A DNA stretch of 64,000 nt from Flagellimonas maritima (GTDB lineage: Bacteria > Bacteroidota > Bacteroidia > Flavobacteriales > Flavobacteriaceae): NCBI RefSeq assembly GCF_003269425.1, contig NZ_CP030104.1:62001-126000 (forward strand), given 5' to 3'. Made by a program: the position numbers and the translations under genes. Shown here piece after piece: positions 26,972-36,217 of the stretch (position 1 is its first letter; every line of letters begins with the position of its first letter). Under the pieces are notes generated by a model. It had not been told where the DNA came from and ran no database searches. It saw only the letters and a list, made by a program, of their open reading frames with translations.

Positions 26972-27478
26972 GCCCAACCTTATTAAAGGGCTGCAAAGAT
27001 ACTAATTAGTCTTTAGTCTTTAGTCTTTAGTTGTTCGTTGTTGGTTGTTGGTTATTGGTAGTTATGACTTCCAATCTCTGATAGCTGACTTCTCAATTCG
27101 AAGTTTTTACAAATCATCTCAAAACTTGAGCTTGAGATTAGATACCTAATGATACTGTTTCAAAATTATTGTCAATAATTACGGAATTCGACATTATAAT
27201 AACAAGCAAAAATTAAATTATGACAAAGCAATCTGGCATAGTTGGATGTTTTACCATTATTTATCTACAATCCACGCATTATTACGAATAATCAAAAATA
27301 CAGGAGAAATAACTATATAGAACTATCCATAAAATAATAAGGCAAGTCATTGATAACACTAAAGCTTGGGCATTTTTGGAAAGTCACCAATTTTTAAATT
27401 TGCCTCGTGCTCAACCGAATAATAAGTGCTTTTTTTTCGATCTATTTATATTATACAAAACCGACAACAAAAGCATTT
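26972..27478. other. 507-bp intergenic region without a gene
   Basis: No convincing coding frame is seen here. The longest short frame near 27221 (about 23 codons) has no supporting feature. The left part contains the heptad array at 27006-27103. The rest is AT-rich sequence without a clear hairpin or promoter match. It separates mtaB from the GlmU-like gene on the same strand. Confidence 0.6.
27006..27103. repeat. Head-to-head heptad arrays, no ORF
   Basis: From 27006, TTAGTCT repeats three times. Related heptads follow in the same register (AGTTGTT, CGTTGTT, GGTTGTT, GGTTATT, GGTAGTT) to about 27063. After that the register reads as inverted, degenerate heptads (on the minus strand AGTCAGC, TATCAGA, GATTGGA, AGTCATA) to about 27103. 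The left half is clear and the right half is weak. It resembles the inverted arrays at 1999-2080 and around the four-helix-bundle genes. Confidence 0.65.
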
Positions 27479-28654
27479 TTAATAGTTCCGCCACTTTTTT
27501 GTAAGTTCAAACACGTGCTCCAAGATTCTCGCTTCTTTGTCGTCAAAGGCAACGCCCCTACGGTTCATCATTACTTCGGCAGCTTCAAAAGCACGTTTTG
27601 GCATATAGGTGGTAAAGCCCGAGGCCCCGCCCCAACTAAAGCTGGGCACAAAATTTCTTGGAAATCCAGGTACATAGATATTGGAGTTTACCCCAATTAC
27701 CGTTCCCGTATTAAACATGGTATTGATGGCTGTCTTACTGTGGTCGCCCATCATAAGTCCACAAAACTGCAATCCCGTATGGTCAAACTTTTCTGTGGCA
27801 TAGTTCCAAAGACGAACCTTAGCGTAGTTATTCTTTAAATTGGAGTTATTAGAGTCCGCGCCAATATTGCACCACTCTCCCAGCACGGCATTGCCCAAAT
27901 ACCCATCATGTCCTTTGCTGGAATAGCCAAAAATGACCGAGTTGTTGATTTCGCCACATACCTTTCCATAAGGCCCTATGGTCGTTGGGCCATACATTTT
28001 GGCACCCATTTTAATAACGGCCTTTTCACATAAAGCCAACGCACCACGTACCATGCAACCTTCCCATATTTCAGCTTTTTTGCCCAAATAAATGGGGCCA
28101 TTGGTGGCATTCAATATGCTGTGTTCCACTTTGGCGCCTTCTTCCAAAAAAATATTTTCAGCATGTATCAGTCGATTGGTATCTGAAATGGGGGCACTTT
28201 TACGGCCTTTGGTGATGATATTAAAATCAGCTTGGAGTGCTTCACCGTTTTTGGAAAAAATATCCCAAGTAAAATCTACTTTCAGCACCTCACCTTTAAA
28301 ATGAATAACTTTAAATCGGGATGTATCCATTTCCATATTTGGGTTCTTTGTACGATACGCAACCAATTCCTCCCCATAAAATATGGCTTGGTCCGCACTA
28401 AGCGATCGAACCATTTCTGCCAATTTTGCATTAGGCAAAAAAGAGGCCGTAATAACGATATTTTCATCCGCAGTTACCATCGGATACTTTTCAGACAGGT
28501 ATTCTTCCGTTTTAAAACTAATAGAAGCTTCCAGGTATTTTTCCCATTTTTCACGAATGGTCAAAATCCCAATCCTAATTTCCCCTACTGGACGTGTAAA
28601 TGTGAAGGGCAATAAAGCTTTACGTTGGGGACCATCTGCAAGTATGTAGTTCAT
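27479..28654 (-). CDS. GlmU-family sugar nucleotidyltransferase, Bacteroidota type
   Basis: This 391-residue protein resembles the alternative bacterial GlmU family found in Bacteroidota. The N-terminal part has RKALLPFTFTRPVGEIRIGI near 11-30 and no standard nucleotidyltransferase motif order. The C-terminal left-handed beta-helix (about 150-330) has hexapeptide repeats such as IYLGKKAEIWEGCMVRGAL and GPYGKVCGEINNSVIFGYS. The likely role is UDP-GlcNAc synthesis or a related sugar-phosphate activation. The gene is followed upstream by rpmE2 with its own terminator. Confidence 0.85.
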   Translation of the reverse strand: MNYILADGPQRKALLPFTFTRPVGEIRIGILTIREKWEKYLEASISFKTEEYLSEKYPMVTADENIVITASFLPNAKLAEMVRSLSADQAIFYGEELVAYRTKNPNMEMDTSRFKVIHFKGEVLKVDFTWDIFSKNGEALQADFNIITKGRKSAPISDTNRLIHAENIFLEEGAKVEHSILNATNGPIYLGKKAEIWEGCMVRGALALCEKAVIKMGAKMYGPTTIGPYGKVCGEINNSVIFGYSSKGHDGYLGNAVLGEWCNIGADSNNSNLKNNYAKVRLWNYATEKFDHTGLQFCGLMMGDHSKTAINTMFNTGTVIGVNSNIYVPGFPRNFVPSFSWGGASGFTTYMPKRAFEAAEVMMNRRGVAFDDKEARILEHVFELTKKWRNY

Positions 28655-28678
28655 GGTTGTTGTTTACGATAGTGCAAA

Positions 28679-28712
28679 AATAAAAAACGCCCCTGACATT
28701 CATCAGGAGCGT
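28679..28712 (-). terminator. Terminator of rpmE2
   Basis: The hairpin ACGCTCCTGATGAATGTCAGGGGCGT, here split as ACGCtCCTGA and TCAGGgGCGT arms, is followed by T-rich sequence on the minus strand. It lies just downstream of rpmE2. Confidence 0.8.
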
Positions 28713-28733
28713 TATATTTAAATAGAAAAGACC

Positions 28734-29003
28734 TTATTCTTCGGTTTTCTCCTCTTTTTTAAATTTTTTGTATTTGTTCTTGAACTTATCGATTCTACCG
28801 GCAGTATCAACAAGCTTGGTCTTACCAGTATAATATGGGTGGGAAGTTCTTGAAATCTCCAACTTTACCAAAGGATATTCTACTCCATCTACTGTAATCG
28901 TCTCCTTTGCATCAGCAGTAGACTTTGTAAGAAATACGTCATCATTGGACATATCTTTGAACGCTACCAATCTATAATTTTCTGGATGTATATCTTTTTT
29001 CAT
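28734..29003 (-). CDS. rpmE2: 50S ribosomal protein L31 type B
   Basis: This 89-residue protein begins [20 protein letters not shown] and contains the L31 motif [21 protein letters not shown]. It lacks the CxxC zinc ligands of type A, so it is the zinc-independent B form. The C-terminal acidic/lysine tail is typical of Bacteroidota. It has its own consensus promoter (29039-29068) and terminator. Confidence 0.97.
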   Translation of the reverse strand: MKKDIHPENYRLVAFKDMSNDDVFLTKSTADAKETITVDGVEYPLVKLEISRTSHPYYTGKTKLVDTAGRIDKFKNKYKKFKKEEKTEE

Positions 29004-29038
29004 CGTCGTAACTACTTAAACTTGGATTTTTCGAGGTG

Positions 29039-29068
29039 CAAATTTAGTAATTTCTTTTAGTATTGCAA
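29039..29068 (-). promoter_or_regulatory. rpmE2: rpmE2 promoter (TTG-N19-TAAATTTG)
   Basis: On the minus strand TTG (29068-29066) and TAAATTTG (29046-29039) are separated by exactly 19 nt. This is the same layout as the rpmH promoter and fits the Bacteroidota housekeeping consensus. Confidence 0.85.
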
Positions 29069-29166
29069 TGTAAAAAGGGTAAAAAAGAAAAAATCTACCT
29101 TTGAGTGTAACAAATTTTATAAGATACTCACTAACAAGCAACAATCAACACTAAATATTCTACAAA

Positions 29167-29685
29167 ATGGAAGAAAATCAACCTAAAACGGGAAAGTTTT
29201 CCCTTAACTACGGATTAATTCTTGGTGGTGTGAGCGTTGTCTTTGGCATTATGTTGTTCAGCCAGGACATGCATACCTCGCAAAGCCCCGCATTGATGAT
29301 TATAGGCATCGTGCTTGCTGCAATAATCACTTTTTTGGGAATCAACAATTTTAAAAAAGCCAATGGCGGTTTCCTGACGCTTAGCCAAGCCTTAAAAATT
29401 GGAGCAGGAATTGCTTTAATCTCTGCCATCATTGCCATAATCTATAACGTTGTATTGGTGGAGTTCTTAGATCCAGATGCTCCTTCAAAAATAATGGATG
29501 CCCGTCTAGGTCCAGCTTTGGAAGAAGGGACCATTACCCAGGAACAGTTTGAAATGCAAAAAGAACAGAGCATAAAATTCTGGTGGATGGGATATCCTGT
29601 CATACTTATCCTTAATATAGTGATAGGATTAGTACTAGGCTTAATTACAGGTCTTATATTGAAAAAAGCCAAACCTGCCTACTAA
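29167..29685 (+). CDS. DUF4199 membrane protein
   Basis: This 172-residue protein has four hydrophobic segments (about 14-33, 39-57, 74-97 and 137-165) and a short loop rich in Asp/Pro between the third and fourth. It matches the DUF4199 family of Bacteroidota membrane proteins, of unknown function and typically encoded next to a GT2 glycosyltransferase as here. A -7-like TACCTTTG lies at 29096-29103. The next gene starts 41 bp downstream, so an operon is likely. Confidence 0.85.
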   Translation: MEENQPKTGKFSLNYGLILGGVSVVFGIMLFSQDMHTSQSPALMIIGIVLAAIITFLGINNFKKANGGFLTLSQALKIGAGIALISAIIAIIYNVVLVEFLDPDAPSKIMDARLGPALEEGTITQEQFEMQKEQSIKFWWMGYPVILILNIVIGLVLGLITGLILKKAKPAY

Positions 29686-29726
29686 GGAAAAAATACTATT
29701 TTTGAAGGGAATTCCAGAATTTGACA

Positions 29727-30674
29727 ATGCAGATTTCCATTGTAATCCCTTTACTTAACGAACAAGAATCACTCATAGAACTCCATGATTGGATTGCACG
29801 GGTCATGCAATCCAATCATTTTGTATATGAAATCATTTTTATTGATGATGGCAGTACCGATAGCTCTTGGAATGTTATTTCTGAACTATCAAGAAAAAAT
29901 GATAATGTAAAAGGTATACGATTTCTAAAGAACTATGGAAAGTCCCAAGCCCTGCACGCTGGCTTTAAAGCTGCCAAGGGTGATGTGGTCATCACCATGG
30001 ATGCAGATTTGCAGGACAATCCCGAAGAGATTCCAGAATTGTACAAATTAATACAGGACGAGGACCAACATATCGTCTCTGGCTGGAAGAAAAAACGTTA
30101 TGATTCCGTTATTTTAAAAAACATCCCATCAAAACTTTTTAATTGGGCTGCCAGAAAAACCTCTGGGGTAAAGTTGAACGATTTTAACTGCGGATTAAAA
30201 GCTTATAAAAGCGATGTGGTGAAACATATTGAAGTATTCGGTGAGATGCACCGGTACATTCCCGTGCTTGCCAAAAATGCGGGTTTTTCAAAAATTTCTG
30301 AAAAAGTAGTGCAGCACCAAGCTAGAAAATACGGGACCACAAAGTTTGGTGCCGAACGTTTTATCAATGGCCTGTTAGATTTGATTACCATATGGTTTGT
30401 ATCCAAATTTGGGCGTCAACCTATGCATTTGTTCGGTGCGCTGGGCGTTCTCATGTTTATTGTAGGTTTTGGGTTTTCCATTTATCTGGGTATCGATAAG
30501 ATATTCCTGAACCCTATGGGTAGATTAATTACCGATCGTCCCCAATTCTTTATAGCGCTTACCGCCATGTTGATTGGAACACAATTCTTTTTAGCGGGTT
30601 TTTTGGGTGAAATCATGGTCCGTACCAGAAAAAATGATACACGCTATACCATCTCCGATAAAATTAATATTTAG
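29727..30674 (+). CDS. GT2 glycosyltransferase (DPM/GtrB-like)
   Basis: This 315-residue glycosyltransferase has a GT-A domain: IVIPLLNEQESL near 3-14, IFIDDGSTDSSW, and the metal-binding DADLQDNPEEIP near 90. Two C-terminal membrane segments (about 235-260 and 275-295) follow. This layout is that of enzymes that move a sugar from a nucleotide donor to a polyprenyl phosphate at the inner membrane. The ATG at 29727 is preferred to an in-frame TTG at 29721. The neighbours suggest envelope glycan synthesis. Confidence 0.9.
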   Translation: MQISIVIPLLNEQESLIELHDWIARVMQSNHFVYEIIFIDDGSTDSSWNVISELSRKNDNVKGIRFLKNYGKSQALHAGFKAAKGDVVITMDADLQDNPEEIPELYKLIQDEDQHIVSGWKKKRYDSVILKNIPSKLFNWAARKTSGVKLNDFNCGLKAYKSDVVKHIEVFGEMHRYIPVLAKNAGFSKISEKVVQHQARKYGTTKFGAERFINGLLDLITIWFVSKFGRQPMHLFGALGVLMFIVGFGFSIYLGIDKIFLNPMGRLITDRPQFFIALTAMLIGTQFFLAGFLGEIMVRTRKNDTRYTISDKINI

Positions 30675-30732
30675 CGCAATAGCGAACATAGATTCTTTGT
30701 ATTTTTAAAACCACTAAAACGTTTCAAAATAT

Positions 30733-32439
30733 ATGGATTCCATACTCACCTCTGCAAAATCTTGGCTAACCGATTTTTTTGACCCAGAAATCAAAAAGGA
30801 AATTCAACATCTTATCGATAAGGATTCCGAAGGTTTAAAAGAAAGTTTTTACAAGGATTTGGAATTTGGTACAGGTGGAATGCGTGGTATTATGGGCGTT
30901 GGCACCAATAGAATCAACAAATATACTCTCGGTAAAAATACTCAGGGACTGAGCAATTATTTAAACCAGACCTATGGTGATGAGGAAGTAAAAGTTGTAA
31001 TCGCCTACGATTGCAGACATAATTCCGATACTTTGGCAAAAACGGTCGCAGAGGTTTTTTCTGCAAACGGAATTAAGGTTTTTTTGTTTTCTGAATTGCG
31101 AACGACCCCAGAACTTTCATTTGCCGTAAAATATCTGAACTGCCATGCCGGAATCGTTTTGACTGCTTCCCATAATCCACCTGAATATAATGGATATAAA
31201 GTGTATTGGACCGACGGTGGACAAATTGTACCGCCACAAGATGGTGAAATCATAGCGGAAATCAATTCGTTATCATTTGAGGATATTAAGTTCAAGGCAA
31301 ATGAAACGCTTATTGAATTAATCGATAAAGAAGTCGATGAAGTCTTTTTTGAAGCATCCGTAAACAATGGAAGTTTTAATGCTAAGGGAAAAGATGATTT
31401 CAAGATAGTTTTTACCTCTTTGCACGGTACTTCAATCACTGCAATACCAGAAGTTTTAAAACGTGCGGGATACAAAAATGTAACGGTAATTGAAGAGCAA
31501 GCTGAACCCGATGGAAATTTTCCCACGGTAAAATCGCCTAATCCAGAAGAACCCGAAGCCTTGTCAATGGCTATACAAAAAGCTGAGGAAATCGGGGCAG
31601 ATATGGTTGTCGGAACCGACCCTGACAGTGATAGACTGGGGATTGCCGTACGTAATTCCGAAGGAATAATAGAATTGCTGAACGGGAACCAGACGATGGT
31701 TTTGATGACCAAGTTCTTGTTGGAAAAATACAAACAAAAAGGTTTTAAGGGGAATGAATTTATAGCGACCACTATTGTTTCCACACCTATGATGGAGCAA
31801 ATGGCAAAAGCATACGGCGTAGAATTTAAAACAGCACTTACTGGTTTTAAATGGATAGGAAAAATGATAAAGGACTTTCCTGATTCCCAATTTATTGGTG
31901 GTGGGGAAGAAAGTTTTGGTTACATGGTGGGCGATTTCGTTCGCGACAAAGATGCGGTCACCTCCACCCTACTCGCCTGCGAGATTGCAGCAGACGCCAA
32001 AGCAAATGGCAGTTCTTTTTATGAAGAACTGATAAATGCTTATGTAGATTATGGTTTATACAAGGAAAAACTCATTTCGTTGACCAAAAAGGGGATCAGC
32101 GGCGCTGAGGAAATAAAACAAATGCTTATTGACTTTAAGGAGAACCCTGTGAAATCCGTTCAAGGCTCAAAAGTGGTATGGATTGAGGATTACAATACTT
32201 CAGTTGCCAAAAATGTCCAAACAGGTGAAGAAAAAACGATTAATTTACCCAAATCCAATGTACTGATCTATGAAACCGAAGACGGAACCAGAATAGCAGC
32301 CAGACCGAGTGGTACGGAACCAAAGGTGAAATTCTACATCAGTACGAACGCAAAACTGGATAAAGCGGCGGACTATAAATCCGTAAATTCGCAGTTGGAA
32401 GCCAAGTTGGACGGCATCCAATCTGAATTGAATTTATAG
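30733..32439 (+). CDS. phosphoglucomutase/phosphomannomutase family
   Basis: This 568-residue phosphosugar mutase of the alpha-D-phosphohexomutase superfamily interconverts 1- and 6-phosphates of hexoses in the cytoplasm. The phosphoserine loop TASHNPPEYNGYK is near 143-155, the metal site GTDPDSDRLG near 295-304, the sugar loop GGGEESFGY near 390, and the phosphate-binding loop RPSGTEPKVKFY near 520. The length matches the long bacterial PGM/PMM2-like class. It lies in a sugar/envelope cluster with the glycosyltransferase and exporter, 4 bp before the latter. Confidence 0.93.
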   Translation: MDSILTSAKSWLTDFFDPEIKKEIQHLIDKDSEGLKESFYKDLEFGTGGMRGIMGVGTNRINKYTLGKNTQGLSNYLNQTYGDEEVKVVIAYDCRHNSDTLAKTVAEVFSANGIKVFLFSELRTTPELSFAVKYLNCHAGIVLTASHNPPEYNGYKVYWTDGGQIVPPQDGEIIAEINSLSFEDIKFKANETLIELIDKEVDEVFFEASVNNGSFNAKGKDDFKIVFTSLHGTSITAIPEVLKRAGYKNVTVIEEQAEPDGNFPTVKSPNPEEPEALSMAIQKAEEIGADMVVGTDPDSDRLGIAVRNSEGIIELLNGNQTMVLMTKFLLEKYKQKGFKGNEFIATTIVSTPMMEQMAKAYGVEFKTALTGFKWIGKMIKDFPDSQFIGGGEESFGYMVGDFVRDKDAVTSTLLACEIAADAKANGSSFYEELINAYVDYGLYKEKLISLTKKGISGAEEIKQMLIDFKENPVKSVQGSKVVWIEDYNTSVAKNVQTGEEKTINLPKSNVLIYETEDGTRIAARPSGTEPKVKFYISTNAKLDKAADYKSVNSQLEAKLDGIQSELNL

Positions 32440-32443
32440 GTTA

Positions 32444-34270
32444 ATGAATTACTTTAAAAAGATTCTCCAGTTTGCGAAACCTTACCGCAAATACGGTTTT
32501 CTGAATATATTTTTCAATGTTCTTTACGCTTTGTTTAGTGCACTTTCTTTTGCTGCATTGATACCTATGTTGGATGTTTTGTTTAAACCGGAGGACAAGG
32601 TTTTTGAAGAGCCTGAATATCTTGGGTTTTCCAATCTTAAGGACTATTTACAGGATTATATCAACTTTAGGGTTACAGCATATTCGGGTGATGACGATAT
32701 GAAAGGATTGGTTTTGGTCATAGGACTGGTCCTTGTACTTTTCCTTCTAAAAAATGTATTCAATTATTTGGCCATGTACTTCATCACCTTTTTACGAAAT
32801 GGTGTTTTAAAGGATATTAGAAATAAAATGTACAGAAAGATTGTTGATCTGCCTATTTCTTATTTTTCAGAAAAAAGAAAAGGTGACGTAATTGCCAGGA
32901 TTACTTCAGACGTGCTTGAAATTCAACATTCGTTTTTATCCGTACTTGAACTGATTGTTCGTGAACCTTTGACCATAGTTTTTACCATATTGATTATGTT
33001 CGGCATAAGTACAAAATTGACCATTTTCGTATTTGTGTTTATCCCTATTGCTGGAATGATAATCTCGAGAATAGGCAAATCACTAAAAAAACAATCGGAC
33101 AAGGTACAAAAAGAACAAGGCGAATTTTTATCCATTGTAGAGGAAACCCTAAGTGGGTTAAGGGTTATAAAGGCCTTCAATTCAGAATCTAGATTTTATC
33201 AAACATTTAAAAATTCCACCGATCGTTTTTTTAGATTCTCCAATTCCTTATTGAACAGACAAAATCTGGCTTCCCCAACAGGTGAATTTTTGGGGATTTT
33301 AGTTATTGGCGTATTATTATGGTTTGGAGGCAAAATGGTATTGGTTGATGAAACATTGGATGCCTCATCCTTTATAGCATATATGGGATTGGCCTATAAT
33401 ATACTTACTCCTGCCAAGGCCATTAGCAAAGCTTCATACGGTGTGCGCAAAGGAAACGCAGCTGCAGAACGTGTATTGGAGGTTCTTGAATCCCAAAATC
33501 CAATATCGGATAGTGAAAACGCTACAGAAAAAACAAGCTTTGCCGACAGCATAGCAATTAACGACGTTTCCTTTAAATATGAACAAGACTACGTTCTAAA
33601 GGATTTTAATTTAAAGGTAAAAAAAGGCCAGACCGTGGCATTGGTCGGCCAATCCGGGAGTGGAAAAAGTACGATCGCCAACTTGGTTACACGGTTTTAT
33701 GATGTTAACGAAGGTGAAATTTTGATTGATGGGACCAACATAAAGGATATTTCAAAAAAATCCCTTCGTGGGTTGATGGGATTGGTCACTCAGGATTCAA
33801 TACTTTTCAATGATACGGTGAATAACAATATTGCATTGGGCAAAGAAGGTGCTACGGACGAAGAAATCATTGAAGCCGCCAAAGTGGCCAATGCCCATGA
33901 TTTTATTAAGGATTTGCCCAATGGTTACGACACCAATATTGGGGATAGCGGCAATAAATTGAGTGGAGGTCAAAAACAACGGCTTTCCATAGCTAGGGCC
34001 GTATTAAAAAACCCCCCAATCATGATTTTGGACGAAGCCACATCTGCACTGGACACCGAGAGCGAGCGTTTGGTCCAGGATGCCTTGGAGAATATGATGC
34101 GAAACAGAACCTCCTTGGTCATCGCGCACAGACTTTCTACAATTCGGAACGCAGATTCCATAGTTGTACTGAACAAAGGAAAAATAGTGGAGCAAGGCAC
34201 CCATGATGAATTGATGAAGTCTGAAAAAGGATATAAAAAACTGGTGGAAATGCAATCATTTACTGCCTGA
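32444..34270 (+). CDS. ABC exporter (MsbA-like)
   Basis: This 608-residue half-transporter has six membrane helices (about 1-330) fused to an ATPase domain. Walker A GQSGSGKST is near 402-410, the signature LSGGQKQRLSIARA near 505, and Walker B IMILDEATSALD near 525-537. The type exports lipids or drugs as a homodimer in the inner membrane. It follows the mutase by 4 bp, so they are probably co-transcribed. The substrate is uncertain; lipid A or a related lipid is a guess. Confidence 0.92.
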   Translation: MNYFKKILQFAKPYRKYGFLNIFFNVLYALFSALSFAALIPMLDVLFKPEDKVFEEPEYLGFSNLKDYLQDYINFRVTAYSGDDDMKGLVLVIGLVLVLFLLKNVFNYLAMYFITFLRNGVLKDIRNKMYRKIVDLPISYFSEKRKGDVIARITSDVLEIQHSFLSVLELIVREPLTIVFTILIMFGISTKLTIFVFVFIPIAGMIISRIGKSLKKQSDKVQKEQGEFLSIVEETLSGLRVIKAFNSESRFYQTFKNSTDRFFRFSNSLLNRQNLASPTGEFLGILVIGVLLWFGGKMVLVDETLDASSFIAYMGLAYNILTPAKAISKASYGVRKGNAAAERVLEVLESQNPISDSENATEKTSFADSIAINDVSFKYEQDYVLKDFNLKVKKGQTVALVGQSGSGKSTIANLVTRFYDVNEGEILIDGTNIKDISKKSLRGLMGLVTQDSILFNDTVNNNIALGKEGATDEEIIEAAKVANAHDFIKDLPNGYDTNIGDSGNKLSGGQKQRLSIARAVLKNPPIMILDEATSALDTESERLVQDALENMMRNRTSLVIAHRLSTIRNADSIVVLNKGKIVEQGTHDELMKSEKGYKKLVEMQSFTA

Positions 34271-34319
34271 TTAAACTTTTAGATAAAAACTGAGTCAAAG
34301 CACCAAATTGTAAGAACAA

Positions 34320-34862
34320 TTGATTGCTGAAGAAGCATTAGTCAAAGAATTAAAGCAAGAAAGTACCCAGGCAAAGGCCTTTGAGGTGTTGGTCAACACT
34401 TACAAAGAACGTTTGTATTGGCATATTCGTAGAATTGTTTTAAACCATGATGATGCCGATGATGTGCTTCAAAATACCTTTATTAAAGTTTATAGAAATA
34501 TCGGTGGATTTAAAGGGGAAAGTAAATTATATTCTTGGATGTACCGTATAGCCACAAATGAAGCTTTGACGTTTCTAAAACAGAAATCAAAGAAAATGGG
34601 CATCAGTGATGAAGCATTAAAGATTTCACTGGTGGAGAACCTACAATCCGATGTTTATTTTGAGGGGGACAAAATACAGTTAAAATTGCAAAAAGCATTG
34701 GCCACTCTTCCCGATAAGCAAAAATTGGTCTTTACCATGAAATATTTTCAGGAAATGAAGTATGATGAGATTTCAGAAGTTCTTGAGACATCCGTAGGGG
34801 CGTTAAAAGCTTCGTATCATCTAGCGGTCAAGAAGATTCAAACACATCTCACAACAAATTAA
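34320..34862 (+). CDS. ECF RNA polymerase sigma factor
   Basis: This 180-residue group IV sigma factor has region 2 (IVLNHDDADDVLQNTFIKVYRNI near 38-60) and region 4 (LPDKQKLVFTMKYFQEMKYDEISEVL near 128-152, ending VGALKASYHLAVKKI). The start is the TTG at 34320: an in-frame stop lies three codons upstream and no ATG occurs before region 2. A non-ATG start often lowers expression. It is followed by a membrane anti-sigma-like protein and a CpxP/Spy-like protein. Confidence 0.9.
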   Translation: MIAEEALVKELKQESTQAKAFEVLVNTYKERLYWHIRRIVLNHDDADDVLQNTFIKVYRNIGGFKGESKLYSWMYRIATNEALTFLKQKSKKMGISDEALKISLVENLQSDVYFEGDKIQLKLQKALATLPDKQKLVFTMKYFQEMKYDEISEVLETSVGALKASYHLAVKKIQTHLTTN

Positions 34863-34895
34863 ACCTTTTAAAGAATTGACTATCAAAACATAAAG

Positions 34896-35426
34896 ATGGA
34901 CAAAAAGAAAAAAAATACCTTTAACACTCCAGAAGGTTACTTTGAAAGTTTCCATGAGCGACTTATGGATAAAATGCAGGGTCAGGAAATTCGTGATGCG
35001 ATAGCTATTATTCCAAAAACTGATGGTTTTGGTGTTCCAGATGGGTATTTTGAAAACTTGGATCAAAAAATAATTTCCAAAACAGACCAAAAACAAATTA
35101 AGGTCATTCGATTAACGTCCGTTAAAAAATTATATTATAGTGCTGCTGCCATAGCCGCAATATTTATTTTGATATTTGGAATCACATGGAACGATCAACC
35201 CCAGCTAAGCTTTGATGATTTGGCCAATGCCGAAATAGATTCTTATTTTAATACTATGGAATTTGGTCTGAGTTCATACGAAATCGCCGAGATAATGGAA
35301 GTTGAGGAAATAAGCATGGATGATATATTGGAAACGGAATTGAACGAAGAAAATATCTTGGAATATTTAAATGAAAATGTTGAGGATATTGAAGATTTAA
35401 ATTTAGAATACAATGATTATGAATAG
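34896..35426 (+). CDS. putative anti-sigma-like membrane protein
   Basis: This 176-residue protein has a repeated motif in its N-terminal half (TPEGYFESF near 10 and VPDGYFENL near 47), one membrane segment at about 80-96 and a very acidic C-terminal half. It is encoded between a sigma factor and a CpxP-like protein, and its end overlaps the next start by 8-14 bp. An anti-sigma role fits position and topology, but no recognised anti-sigma motif is present. Confidence 0.65.
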   Translation: MDKKKKNTFNTPEGYFESFHERLMDKMQGQEIRDAIAIIPKTDGFGVPDGYFENLDQKIISKTDQKQIKVIRLTSVKKLYYSAAAIAAIFILIFGITWNDQPQLSFDDLANAEIDSYFNTMEFGLSSYEIAEIMEVEEISMDDILETELNEENILEYLNENVEDIEDLNLEYNDYE

Positions 35427-35859
35427 AAGGTTGCTCATAGTATTTGTTTTTTTAATGGGGATTAATTGGTTTTATGCCCAAAGACCTGCTAAAGACAGGA
35501 TAAAGGCATTAAAAGTGGCGTACCTGACCGAACAATTGAGTCTGACCAAAGAAGAAGCACAGCAATTTTGGCCTGTTTATAATGAACATGAGGATGCTTT
35601 GGAGGATATTCGAAAAAAGGAGCGCCAACAGTTTGGCAGTCGTTTTGAGGACATGTCCAACGTCTCCGAGAACGAGGCCGCTAAAATGATTGATCGATAT
35701 ATAAATCTACAGGCAGAAAAACTCGAAATCGAAAATGAATTTATCAAAGGCTTACAAGGTGTGATTCCGTCAAAAAAAGTGATTCAATTGTTTAGGGCAG
35801 AAAACAATTTTAAAAAGCGATTGTTGCAACAATATCGTAAACGCCAGGGAGGCGGATAA
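35419..35859 (+). CDS. Spy/CpxP-like periplasmic protein ('sensor' of the ECF module)
   Basis: This 146-residue protein has a signal peptide (MNRRLLIVFVFLMGINWFYAQ) and a long helical region with LTKEEAQQFWPVYNEHEDALEDI. This resembles the heat-resistant periplasmic CpxP/Spy class and proteins often labelled as sensors of ECF sigma factors. It overlaps the preceding gene. The ATG at 35419 is preferred; one at 35413 is also possible. A role in envelope stress sensing is inferred from family and context. Confidence 0.75.
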   Translation: MNRRLLIVFVFLMGINWFYAQRPAKDRIKALKVAYLTEQLSLTKEEAQQFWPVYNEHEDALEDIRKKERQQFGSRFEDMSNVSENEAAKMIDRYINLQAEKLEIENEFIKGLQGVIPSKKVIQLFRAENNFKKRLLQQYRKRQGGG

Positions 35860-36217
35860 AATAAAATGTCTGTGTCATAGAAGGTATTAAAACCACAATC
35901 ACTGTGTCACAAGAGCCGCGTAACCAAATATCTTGTTTTGTACTTTATTATTTGCTGGTCATTTTTATCAAGATGTCACACCTGACAAATCGCAAAAATC
36001 TAATGGCTATTTTTTAATGAAATGCAAGTAGGAGTTTTTCAAAAGTGCCTGCTAATTCACGTTAGACTTGTAGAAATATTCATAACCAACTGATATTCAA
36101 TCTTGGTAGACAGACTTAACCTGACTGATTCAATAATCATATTTCTAAAAAGCCCCTTCAATTAAACCATTTCACAAGTCTTAAGTCATAGGTTTAGAAA
36201 TATTAAAGAAATATATT
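35860..36217. other. 358-bp intergenic region with a nested inverted repeat
   Basis: No coding frame is supported. GACTTGT (36065-36071) pairs with ACAAGTC (36174-36180). Immediately inside, AGAAATAT (36072-36079) pairs with ATATTTCT (36139-36146), so a folded leader RNA for the next gene is possible. No tRNA or known riboswitch is recognised. Confidence 0.45.

Noticed and set aside
27407..27838. 143-aa plus-strand frame
   Set aside because: It mostly overlaps the GlmU-like gene on the other strand and shows no recognisable features.
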